Shown: positions 1-5,069, counted from the stretch's first letter. The stretch: DNA of 5,069 bases from Actinomycetes bacterium (GCA_023432005.1 JAEYVF010000198.1:1-5069), one strand, 5' to 3'. Notes: generated by a model not told the origin, from the letters alone. Numbers and translations: made by a program.

Positions 1-101
1 TCTACGCCCTCTCCGAGGGACGGATCACGGGCGAGCTGCCCATCGAGGAGGCCACCCCCGAGGCCGTCCTGACCCTCATGACCCAGGAACGTCCCCGCTG
101 A
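1..101 (+). CDS. mmsA: Sugar ABC transporter ATP-binding protein, C-terminal end (partial, MmsA/XylG/GguA type)
   Basis: Only the last 32 codons are present, in the frame starting at position 3 and ending with TGA at 99-101; the start lies left of the window. The visible peptide begins YALSEGRITGELP and ends LMTQERPR. This matches the usual C-terminus of the double-ABC ATPases of CUT2-type monosaccharide importers, where a phrase like 'vl.eGri.gel....at.e.im.lmt' closes the second nucleotide-binding domain. No Walker or signature motif falls inside the window, so the call rests on this tail and on the permease that follows 29 nt downstream on the same strand. The protein would sit on the inner face of the membrane and power sugar uptake by ATP hydrolysis. 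The sugar cannot be read from this fragment. The gene symbol follows the usual naming of this transporter type and is tentative. Confidence 0.8.
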   Translation, partial: YALSEGRITGELPIEEATPEAVLTLMTQERPR

Positions 102-113
102 CCCGCGGGCGAA

Positions 114-121
114 GAGAAGGA
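114..121 (+). promoter_or_regulatory. Ribosome binding site of the permease gene
   Basis: The purine-rich stretch GAGAAGGA ends 9 nt before the ATG at 131. It lies inside the 29-nt gap after the ATPase stop codon and supports this ATG as the start. It also fits translation from a shared message with the upstream gene. Confidence 0.7.
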
Positions 122-130
122 ACCGCACCC

Positions 131-1375
131 ATGTCCAATGCTCAGACCCCGACCCCGACGGAGTCGCAGGCGGTCGGCGGGAACATCAACCCGGTCGAGA
201 ACAAGTTCACCTCGTGGCTCAGCCACGTGCTCGCGGACCTCGGCAAGAACGGCATCTTCATCGCGCTCATCGCGGTCGTCGTGCTGTTCTCGTTCACGAC
301 GAACGGCATCCTGCTGCGCCCGCAGAACATCTCGAACCTGATCGTGCAGAACGGGTACATCCTCGTGCTCGCGATCGGCATGGTGATGGTGATCGTCGCG
401 GGGCACATCGACCTCTCGGTCGGATCGGTCGCCGCCTTCGTGGGCGCGTGCTCGGGTGTCTTCGCCGTGCACTGGGGCCTGCCCTGGTGGCTCTCGATCG
501 TGCTCTCGCTCGCCATCGGCGCCCTCGTGGGAGCGTGGCAGGGCTTCTGGGTGGCCTTCGTCGGCATCCCGGCCTTCATCGTGACATTGGCGGGCATGCT
601 CATCTTCCGAGGCCTCGCCCTCGTGGTGCTCGGCAACCAGAACATCGGCTCGTTCCCGACCGAGTACCGCGCCCTCGGCAACGGCTTCCTCACGAACGTG
701 TTCGGCGACTTCGAGATCGACCCGCTCACGCTCGCCATCGGCGGCCTCGCGATCGTGCTCATCGCCATCCAGCAGGTGCGCACGCGCCGCGGCCGCATCA
801 AGTACGGCCAGGAGGTCGAGCCCGCCGCGTGGTTCGTGGCGAAGCTCGTGCTCGTCTCGGCGGCGATCGCGTTCTTCGCCTACGCCCTCGCGTCGTACAA
901 GGGCATCCCGGTGACCCTCATCGTGCTCGCGGCGCTCGTGCTCATCTACGGCATCGTCATGAACCGCACGGTGTTCGGCCGCCACATCTACGCGATCGGC
1001 GGCAACCGCCACGCGGCCGAGCTCTCGGGCATCAAGACGCGTCGGGTCGACTTCTGGCTCTTCGTCAACATGGGCGTGCTCGCGGCTCTCGCGGGCCTCA
1101 TCTTCACCGCGCGCCTCAACCTCGCGGGCCCCAAGGCGGGTGACGGCTTCGAGCTCGAGGCTATCTCGGCGGCCTTCATCGGCGGCGCGGCTGTTCAGGG
1201 AGGCGTCGGCACGATCGGCGGCGCCATCATCGGCGGTCTCATCATCGGCGTGCTCAACAACGGCATGTCGATCATGGGGATCGGCATCGAGTGGCAGCAG
1301 GCCGTCAAGGGCCTCGTGCTGCTGCTCGCCGTCGCGTTCGACGTCTACAACAAGCGCCGCTCCGGCCGCGGCTGA
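131..1375 (+). CDS. mmsB: Multiple monosaccharide ABC transporter permease (MmsB/XylH/GguB type)
   Basis: This 414-aa inner-membrane protein belongs to the BPD_transp_2 (CUT2) permease family and forms the channel of a monosaccharide importer with the ATPase encoded just upstream. A polar N-terminus of about 40 residues precedes roughly ten hydrophobic segments, near residues 42-58, 75-90, 95-115, 119-139, 147-168, 199-214, 235-254, 258-276, 309-326, 343-375 and 393-405. The family phrase GHIDLSVGSV is at 91-100. The cytoplasmic coupling loop, which contacts the ATPase, contains GGNRHAAELSGI at 290-301. A Gly-rich helix region (AAFIGGAAVQGG) starts near 347. The charged loop at about 216-232 (RTRRGRIKYGQ...) and the length over 400 aa favour the longer XylH/GguB/MmsB branch over the ~330-aa RbsC branch. 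The start is supported by a Shine-Dalgarno sequence. No same-strand gene follows, so it looks like the last gene of its operon, with the binding protein probably upstream. The sugar is not predictable from the sequence: xylose, arabinose, galactose and glucose are all known for this branch. Confidence 0.93.
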   Translation: MSNAQTPTPTESQAVGGNINPVENKFTSWLSHVLADLGKNGIFIALIAVVVLFSFTTNGILLRPQNISNLIVQNGYILVLAIGMVMVIVAGHIDLSVGSVAAFVGACSGVFAVHWGLPWWLSIVLSLAIGALVGAWQGFWVAFVGIPAFIVTLAGMLIFRGLALVVLGNQNIGSFPTEYRALGNGFLTNVFGDFEIDPLTLAIGGLAIVLIAIQQVRTRRGRIKYGQEVEPAAWFVAKLVLVSAAIAFFAYALASYKGIPVTLIVLAALVLIYGIVMNRTVFGRHIYAIGGNRHAAELSGIKTRRVDFWLFVNMGVLAALAGLIFTARLNLAGPKAGDGFELEAISAAFIGGAAVQGGVGTIGGAIIGGLIIGVLNNGMSIMGIGIEWQQAVKGLVLLLAVAFDVYNKRRSGRG

Positions 1376-1390
1376 CGGATGGGACGTGCA

Positions 1391-1416
1391 CGCAGCCGGT
1401 GCAGGGGCCGGCTGCG
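1391..1416. terminator. Hairpin between convergent genes, possible bidirectional terminator
   Basis: CGCAGCCGG at 1391-1399 and CCGGCTGCG at 1408-1416 form a perfect 9-bp GC-rich stem with an 8-nt loop. The hairpin starts 16 nt after the permease stop and 3 nt after the phosphoesterase stop on the other strand, filling most of the 43-bp convergent gap. Neither side has a T-run, so it is not a classical intrinsic terminator. Hairpins without a U-tract at gene ends are common in high-GC actinobacteria. Position and symmetry suggest a terminator or 3'-end stabiliser serving both transcripts. Confidence 0.55.
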
Positions 1417-1418
1417 CG

Positions 1419-4394
1419 TCAGGGCGTGACGGCGGTGAAGCGCACCTCGTCCCACGAGGTCGTGATCGCCGCCGTCGCGCTGCCTGATGCGTAGCTGTTG
1501 AGAGCCGCGGATCCGGATGCCTGCAGCGCCGCACTCGCATCGCTCGCGGTGAGCTGCCATGCCGCGGGCTCGGCGGTCCCGCGCACCCACAGCTTCGCCG
1601 CGAGGGCCGTGCCCCCGGCGCCGTTCGGCACGGCGCGCACGGCGACCGCATAGCCCTGGCCCACCTGGACCGTGACGTTCGCGAGCGTCGTCCACGCGAG
1701 GTTCGTCTCGGCTCCGCCCAGCGTGCGCACGAGGATGAGCTGCGGATGCCCCGCGCTCGAGACCGCGATGCGCAGGCGGTAGTCGTTGCCCGTCGAGACC
1801 GACCGGGGGATGAGCGAGGCGTACAGCGTGCCGCTCGCCGCGGTGCGGCTGAAGGCGAGCGAGGCCCGCAACTCCGTCGCCACGCCCTTCGGGCCGGCGA
1901 GCATGGTGTCGGCGTTGGTGCCCGGCGTCGTGAGCACATGCCGGCCGACGCCGTCGGCGACCGCGTAGCGCGACGCCGACGACTTGTACGTCCACGCGCC
2001 TCCGGTATCGGCGGTGCCCCATCCGTTCGAGACGGCGCGCCCGAAGTCGTCGCTCGCGAGCACCCCGGGGGCCGGGGGAGGCGGCGGGGGAGGCGGCGGC
2101 GGAGGTGGCGGGGGCGGAGGTGCGGTGAGCGTGACGGTGCGGGTCGCGGATGCGGTGGCGCCGTCGTCGTCGGTCACGACGAGGCCGATGGTGTACGAGC
2201 CGTCGGCGGCGTAGCTGTGGCTCGCGGTGGGCCCGGTCGCCGTGGCGCCGTCGCCGAAGGTCCACGCGTACGACGCGATCGTGCCGTCGGGGTCGCTCGA
2301 GGCCGCGCCCGAGACCGAGACGGCGCGGTCGGAGATCGTCGGTGCGCCGATGACGGCGGTCGGCGGTGTGTTCGGCGGCGGGGGCGGGGGTTCCACGACC
2401 CCGAGGGGCGTCGCCGTGAAGCGGTCGAATGCGACGGTCGCGGTCGAGGTCGCGCTACCGGACTGGTAGAGATCGATGCCCACCGCGGCGGGCGCCTGGA
2501 GCGCGCTCGTGGCGTCCGTCGCCGTCACGAGCCACGCGCTCGGCTCGGGTGACGCCGCGGGCCAGGCCTTCGTGCGGAGGGTCGTCGGCGACGAGCCCGC
2601 CGTCTCGAACGCGACGCGCACGGTCTGCCCCGGCGTGAAGGTGCCGGGGACGCGCTGCCACGCGAGGTTCGTCTCGGTGCCGCCCACGACGCGCGTGAGG
2701 AGGAGCGTGATGGTGCCGTTCGGCGAGAACTGCAGCTTGGCGCGGTAGCTGCTCGACGCGGTGAGGCGGCTCATGTACGAGACGTAGACACCCGATCCGC
2801 TCGGTGTCGGCGTGACCTGCACCTCGGATGCGATGCGGACGTCGCCGTACGTCGTGCTCGCGAGCCGCGCAGCACGCCCGGAGCCCGCGGGCACCGCGAC
2901 GCGTCCACGGGATCCGTCGACGGAGTACGCCGCCGCCGAGCTCGAGAGCGTCCAGTCCTGCCCCGTGTCGGTGCGACCCCACCCGGATCCGAGCGTGCGG
3001 GTGAAGGTGTCGTCGATCGTCTGCAGCATGGGCGGTGTGCGCACGGTCCACGTCGCCGAGGTGGAGGAGGCCGCGCCGTCGGAGACCACCGCGCGCCACT
3101 CGTAGACGGTGTCGGGCTCGAGGCCCGACCAGCTCGCCTGCGCGACGGTCCCGGAGGCCGCCGCGACGGTCGCGATCGGCTGGAAGGGCGCGGGCACCTG
3201 CGTGCCGATCGGCATGGGCACGGTGAACGCGGAGTCGGCATCCGTCTCGTAGCGGTCGAGCTTGGGCGAGTAGGTGGCGGCCGTCATGGTGCCTGCCGCG
3301 GGGTCGAAGGTGTAGTACCGCAGCCATCCGTCGCCGCCGTTCGCGCGGTCCTGGTAGTCGGAGAGGATCTGCTGCACGGGCTGCCCGCACGAGTTGAGGT
3401 CGGAGCGGCGCGCCTCACCCGCGTCGCCGTTGTGCTCGTGGCCGCTCAGCACGAGCTTGATCTGGCAGTGCGTCGCCACGAAGTCGCTCCAGATGCGCGA
3501 GATCGGGGTGCCGCCCGGGCGCTCGGCCGTCGTGCGGCGCGTGCCGTCGATGTTCACGAAGCTGTGGGTCGTCATGATGACCGTGCGATCGGGGTGCGCG
3601 TCGAGCACGCGATCGGCCCAGTCGAGTGCGTACTGCGGCGCCTCCCACTCGAGGCTCAGCACGAGGAAGTCGGCGCCGCCCGCCGTGAAGAGCGCGTAGC
3701 TGTCGAAGTCGCCGCGGTCGATCGGGTCGTCGCCGAACTGATCCTGCCCGAGGTAGCCGCCGTAGCGGGCGGAGCTCGGGGTCCAGCCCGCGTCGATGAA
3801 CCGGCTCGGCGGGAAGTAGTCGTGGAACGGGAGGATCGAGCCGGTCGCGTTGTCGAAGTCGTGGTTGCCGGGCGTGACCGTGTACGGCACGTGCGCATCG
3901 TCGAGCACCCGGAACGCGGCCGAGGTGTGGCCCCACTGCGTGAGGTTCTCCTCCTCGCTCACGAGGTCGCCGAGCTGCACGGCGATCGCCGTGGAGAGCG
4001 CGGAGCGCGAGTCGACGATCCACCGCGTCTGCTGCGTCATCGTGCCCTGGCGATTCAGGTAGGTGTAGTTCTGGGTGTCGGGGATCGCGACGATCGTGAA
4101 CGGCGCGCCGGGCGTCGACGGCACGGTCGCCCCCAGGCGCCGCCCCTCGAACCGCACCTGCAGCGCATCGCCGTCGGCATCCGTCGCGCGCACCTGCAGC
4201 ACGGGCGCGGGGACGGTCGCCGTCGCGTTGTTCGCGGGCGAGACGAGGGTCGCGGGATCGGGGGCGGCGGCCCACGCGGGCGTCCCGGCACCCGTGACGA
4301 GCGCGAGCGCGACGACCACCGAGGTGGCGCTGCTGATCACCCGTCGGCGTCGTGACGTCGAGGGTCTCGTCGGGTTGCTCAGGGCGGGGGACAT
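1419..4394 (-). CDS. Secreted multidomain calcineurin-like metallophosphoesterase with PKD domain and duplicated C-terminal module
   Basis: This 991-aa exported protein has a signal peptide at 1-42: RRRR at 15-18, a hydrophobic core, and an AWA|A cleavage site after residue 42. Residues 46-97 form an Ig/cadherin-like segment (TDADGDALQVRFEGR). Residues 98-352 are the metallophosphoesterase domain, with the metal ligand motifs in order: D106 in IPDTQ, GD at 142-143, GNHD at 176-179, H277 in TTHSF, and GHEH at 318-321. All canonical ligands are present except that the first motif is DxQ instead of DxH. An FN3-like domain (GLEPDTVYEWRAVVSDG) covers about 402-453. A ~200-aa beta-rich module spans 461-663, a PKD domain (WTFGDG at 711-716) spans 676-757, and a second copy of the module spans 781-989. 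Proline tracts flank the PKD domain. Residues C310 and C336 are the only cysteines. There is no LPXTG motif or C-terminal membrane helix, so the protein is probably released or held non-covalently. The substrate (phosphomonoester, phosphodiester or nucleotide) cannot be told from sequence. The accessory modules suggest binding to a polysaccharide or surface. The gene runs head-to-head with a LacI-family regulator and converges on the sugar permease gene. Confidence 0.9.
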   Translation of the reverse strand: MSPALSNPTRPSTSRRRRVISSATSVVVALALVTGAGTPAWAAAPDPATLVSPANNATATVPAPVLQVRATDADGDALQVRFEGRRLGATVPSTPGAPFTIVAIPDTQNYTYLNRQGTMTQQTRWIVDSRSALSTAIAVQLGDLVSEEENLTQWGHTSAAFRVLDDAHVPYTVTPGNHDFDNATGSILPFHDYFPPSRFIDAGWTPSSARYGGYLGQDQFGDDPIDRGDFDSYALFTAGGADFLVLSLEWEAPQYALDWADRVLDAHPDRTVIMTTHSFVNIDGTRRTTAERPGGTPISRIWSDFVATHCQIKLVLSGHEHNGDAGEARRSDLNSCGQPVQQILSDYQDRANGGDGWLRYYTFDPAAGTMTAATYSPKLDRYETDADSAFTVPMPIGTQVPAPFQPIATVAAASGTVAQASWSGLEPDTVYEWRAVVSDGAASSTSATWTVRTPPMLQTIDDTFTRTLGSGWGRTDTGQDWTLSSSAAAYSVDGSRGRVAVPAGSGRAARLASTTYGDVRIASEVQVTPTPSGSGVYVSYMSRLTASSSYRAKLQFSPNGTITLLLTRVVGGTETNLAWQRVPGTFTPGQTVRVAFETAGSSPTTLRTKAWPAASPEPSAWLVTATDATSALQAPAAVGIDLYQSGSATSTATVAFDRFTATPLGVVEPPPPPPNTPPTAVIGAPTISDRAVSVSGAASSDPDGTIASYAWTFGDGATATGPTASHSYAADGSYTIGLVVTDDDGATASATRTVTLTAPPPPPPPPPPPPPPPPAPGVLASDDFGRAVSNGWGTADTGGAWTYKSSASRYAVADGVGRHVLTTPGTNADTMLAGPKGVATELRASLAFSRTAASGTLYASLIPRSVSTGNDYRLRIAVSSAGHPQLILVRTLGGAETNLAWTTLANVTVQVGQGYAVAVRAVPNGAGGTALAAKLWVRGTAEPAAWQLTASDASAALQASGSAALNSYASGSATAAITTSWDEVRFTAVTP
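1428..2054 (-). repeat. Coding repeat, copy 2 of the ~200-aa beta-rich module
   Basis: Residues 781-989 form the C-terminal copy, reading DDFGRAVSNGWGTADTGG at the start and WDEVRFTAV at the end, just before the stop codon. It aligns along its full length with residues 461-663. The shared landmarks are the GWG-x-x-DTG motif, a central YR-x-(K/R)-(L/I) strand, GG(T/A)ETNLAW, an EPSAW/EPAAW strand with T-A-(T/S)-DA, and a Y-x-SGSAT strand. Copy divergence is high enough that a very recent duplication is unlikely. Confidence 0.8.
2073..2120 (-). repeat. Tract of 16 consecutive proline codons (interdomain linker)
   Basis: Residues 759-774 are 16 prolines in a row, between the PKD domain and the second copy of the ~200-aa module. 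The codons are mixed: eight CCG, four CCT, three CCC and one CCA. The DNA is a G-rich tract on the plus strand. A shorter tract of six prolines (residues 669-674, positions 2373-2390) precedes the PKD domain. Both look like stiff extended linkers. Confidence 0.95.
2124..2369 (-). other. PKD domain coding segment
   Basis: Residues 676-757 carry the PKD signature: TPPTAVIGAP at the start, SSDPDGTIASYAWTFGDG in the middle, and SYAADGSYTIGLVVTDDDG before the end. PKD domains are Ig-like spacers or protein/glycan-contact domains of exported proteins. This one sits between two proline-rich linkers, separating the two copies of the ~200-aa module. Confidence 0.9.
2406..3014 (-). repeat. Coding repeat, copy 1 of a ~200-aa beta-rich secreted module
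   Basis: Residues 461-663 begin DDTFTRTLGSGWGRTDTG and contain GGTETNLAW and a closing AFDRFTATP. The same order of phrases recurs in residues 781-989 (DDFGRAVSNGWGTADTG, GGAETNLAW, WDEVRFTAV), so the two segments are diverged copies of one domain. The D-x-F start, GWG turn and W/F-rich beta pattern resemble concanavalin-like, laminin-G-type carbohydrate-binding folds. That fold assignment is inference. Confidence 0.8.
4266..4394 (-). other. Signal peptide coding segment of the phosphoesterase
   Basis: Residues 1-43 show a basic n-region (SRRRRVIS at 14-21), a hydrophobic core (VVVALALVTGAG) and an A-W-A cleavage site just before the AAPDP start of the mature protein. The pattern fits Sec export. 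RRRVI loosely resembles a twin-arginine motif, but the usual F/L and K positions are missing, so Tat export is only a minor alternative. The likely cleavage point is after residue 42. Confidence 0.85.
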
Positions 4395-4414
4395 CCGCTG
4401 CGTGGGGGTTGGGG

Positions 4415-4485
4415 GCTCGGATGGGTGGTCCGATTGAGTCGCAGTATGGCACCGCCCGATGGGGGCGGCAAGCGCTCATCCGAGC
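4415..4485. repeat. Perfect 9-bp inverted repeat bracketing the divergent promoter region
   Basis: GCTCGGATG at 4415-4423 is the exact reverse complement of CATCCGAGC at 4477-4485. The arm centres are 62 bp apart. The arms flank the predicted phosphoesterase promoter and transcription start. Each arm also lies in a smaller dyad: TCGGA-7-TCCGA at 4417-4433 and CGCTC-4-GAGCG at 4473-4486. Paired operator sites for a regulator are possible. The word CTCGGATG also occurs inside coding sequence near 2823, so chance cannot be excluded. Confidence 0.4.
4443..4471 (-). promoter_or_regulatory. Predicted sigma-70-type promoter of the phosphoesterase gene
   Basis: On the minus strand a -35 TTGCCG (complement of 4466-4471) and a -10 CATACT (complement of 4443-4448) are separated by exactly 17 bp. 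Transcription would start near A4434 or A4435, giving a leader of about 40 nt before the ATG at 4394. The leader has no good Shine-Dalgarno sequence; only a weak CAGCGG lies next to the ATG. In a GC-rich intergenic region this pair is the best promoter match in either direction. Confidence 0.55.
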
Positions 4486-4507
4486 GGGGGGCGCCGCCTG
4501 TCGTCGG

Positions 4508-4513
4508 TAGGGT
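4508..4513 (+). promoter_or_regulatory. Possible -10 element of the LacI-family regulator gene (leaderless start)
   Basis: TAGGGT fits the TANNNT -10 pattern and ends 7 nt before the GTG at 4521. That spacing would put the transcription start at or next to the start codon. No clear -35 is seen upstream. The same bases (GGTAGGG, 4506-4512) could instead be read as a weak Shine-Dalgarno sequence, in which case the true promoter lies further left. Confidence 0.35.
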
Positions 4514-4520
4514 GACGAGC

Positions 4521-5069
4521 GTGGGAAAGCGTGTGACGGCCGCGGACGTGGCACGGTCGCTGGGCCTCTCGCGCGCGACCGTGGGCTTCGTGCTCAACGA
4601 CACCCCCGGCCAGACGATCTCGGAGGCGACGCGCGAGCGCGTGCTCGCGGAGGCGAAGCGCCTCGGCTACCGCCCCCACACGGCGGCCCGGGCGCTCGCG
4701 AGCGGGCGCAGCCACATCGTGCTCGCGCTCCTGCCCGACTGGCCCATGGAGTACAGCATGCGCACGCACCTCGACGAGGCGGCGCTCGTGCTCGACCGGG
4801 CGGGCTACTCGCTCGTGACGATGACACCGCATCCGGGTGGCCAGGCCGTGCCGCTGTGGGAGAGCCTCGCGCCCGACGTCGTGTTCGCGCTCGCGCCCAT
4901 CCCCGACGAGCAGTACGACGCCGTCCGCGCGTCGGGGGCGGCCACGATCATCCCGGGCCGCGACGAGGCCGTCGTCGCCGACGAGCTGCACTTCGCCGAC
5001 GGCCCGCGCCTGCAGGTCGCCCACCTGCTCGAGCGCGGTCGCCGTCGCATCGCCTTCGCGGGCACGACG
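4521..5069 (+). CDS. LacI-family transcriptional regulator, N-terminal 183 residues (partial)
   Basis: The open frame runs from GTG at 4521 to the window edge without a stop, so about half of the usual ~330-345 residues is present. Residues 5-26 (VTAADVARSLGLSRATVGFVLN) form the LacI-type helix-turn-helix. The rest of the DNA-binding domain follows (TISEATRERVLAEAKRLGYRPH), then the hinge helix AARALASG at 55-62. Residues 65-183 begin the periplasmic-binding-protein-like effector domain. DGPRLQVAHLLERGRRRIAFAG at 160-181 matches the family phrase in which the residue after the last G is usually H; here it is R174. The first strand (HIVLALLPDWPMEYSMR) departs from the usual 'IGLIVPDI.NPFF' form. 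GTG 4521 fits the domain start. An in-frame GTG at 4512 would leave no room for a Shine-Dalgarno sequence, and one at 4533 would clip the helix-turn-helix. The protein probably represses sugar-responsive genes. The target could be the divergent phosphoesterase, itself, or genes beyond the window. Confidence 0.92.
   Translation, partial: MGKRVTAADVARSLGLSRATVGFVLNDTPGQTISEATRERVLAEAKRLGYRPHTAARALASGRSHIVLALLPDWPMEYSMRTHLDEAALVLDRAGYSLVTMTPHPGGQAVPLWESLAPDVVFALAPIPDEQYDAVRASGAATIIPGRDEAVVADELHFADGPRLQVAHLLERGRRRIAFAGTT

Larger units (their letters stand above)
4395..4520. promoter_or_regulatory. Divergent intergenic region between the phosphoesterase and LacI-family regulator genes
   Basis: This 126-bp region separates the two head-to-head start codons. 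It contains the minus-strand promoter, the inverted repeats described separately, a 6-bp dyad CCGCCC-5-GGGCGG at 4452-4468 lying mostly in the -35/-10 spacer, and the partly LacI-like site GGCAAGCGCTCATC at 4467-4480 overlapping the -35. No open reading frame with coding character is seen here. Confidence 0.7.

Noticed and set aside
1291..1494. A short plus-strand open frame spanning the permease end and the convergent junction
   Set aside because: It overlaps the permease in another frame and runs antisense into the phosphoesterase, with no ribosome-binding site or recognisable product.
2..1939. A 645-codon open frame on the minus strand across the permease and the phosphoesterase 3' end
   Set aside because: It lies antisense to a confident membrane protein gene and crosses the convergent junction. 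Its product is low-complexity Arg/Asp/Glu/His-rich, as expected of GC-rich shadow frames, and has no domain signature.
2070..2125. G-rich plus-strand tract as a microsatellite, G-quadruplex control element or CRISPR-like repeat
   Set aside because: It is fully explained as proline codons in the interdomain linker. There are no regular repeat units with spacers.
3432..4355. A 307-codon plus-strand open frame opposite the phosphoesterase catalytic region
   Set aside because: Its composition (Arg, Val, Ala, Glu repeats) is that of a shadow frame. The opposite strand carries intact catalytic motifs in the right order.
4335..4360. Twin-arginine export signal in the phosphoesterase N-terminus
   Set aside because: RRRRVIS has paired arginines, but the following positions do not match the Tat consensus well. 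An ordinary Sec signal with an AWA cleavage site explains the region.
4512..4514. In-frame GTG as an alternative start of the LacI-family regulator
   Set aside because: It overlaps the only possible Shine-Dalgarno/-10 sequence and adds three residues not expected before the helix-turn-helix. GTG 4521 is better placed.
1..5069. tRNA or rRNA genes, insertion sequences, attachment sites, riboswitches
   Set aside because: Nearly the whole window is filled by four genes with clear coding character. The gaps of 29, 43 and 126 bp are too short, or lack the conserved sequences, for these elements.

Overview
This is a GC-rich window with strongly G/C-biased third codon positions. The gene types and codon use point to a high-GC actinobacterium. 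Microbacteriaceae is my best guess, from the style of the LacI-type helix-turn-helix and the modular secreted protein. That assignment is inference only. No tRNA, rRNA, insertion sequence or CRISPR array is visible.

Layout: (1) Positions 1-101 hold the last 32 codons of a sugar ABC transporter ATPase (MmsA/XylG/GguA type). (2) Positions 131-1375 hold the complete partner permease (MmsB/XylH/GguB type, 414 aa) on the same strand, 29 nt downstream; it appears to end the operon. (3) Positions 1376-1418 form a short convergent junction with a perfect 9-bp stem hairpin that could terminate transcription from both sides. (4) Positions 1419-4394 on the minus strand encode a 991-aa secreted, multidomain calcineurin-like metallophosphoesterase. 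Its order is signal peptide, Ig-like segment, catalytic domain, FN3-like domain, ~200-aa beta-rich module, proline linker, PKD domain, 16-proline linker, and a second copy of the ~200-aa module. (5) Positions 4395-4520 are a 126-bp divergent promoter region with a good minus-strand -35/-10 pair, several dyads and a possible leaderless -10 for the rightward gene. (6) Positions 4521-5069 hold the first 183 codons of a LacI-family regulator, cut by the window end.

How the parts fit: the transporter imports a monosaccharide. The secreted phosphoesterase acts outside the cell on an unknown phosphorylated substrate, probably attached to a polymer or surface through its accessory modules. The LacI-type regulator starts head-to-head with the phosphoesterase gene, so control of that gene, of itself, or of sugar genes beyond the right edge are all possible. 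Nothing in the sequence directly links the transporter to the phosphoesterase, and the convergent arrangement argues for separate transcription units. I did not find a clearly new system. The items most worth a second look are the divergent promoter region and the duplicated-module architecture of the phosphoesterase.
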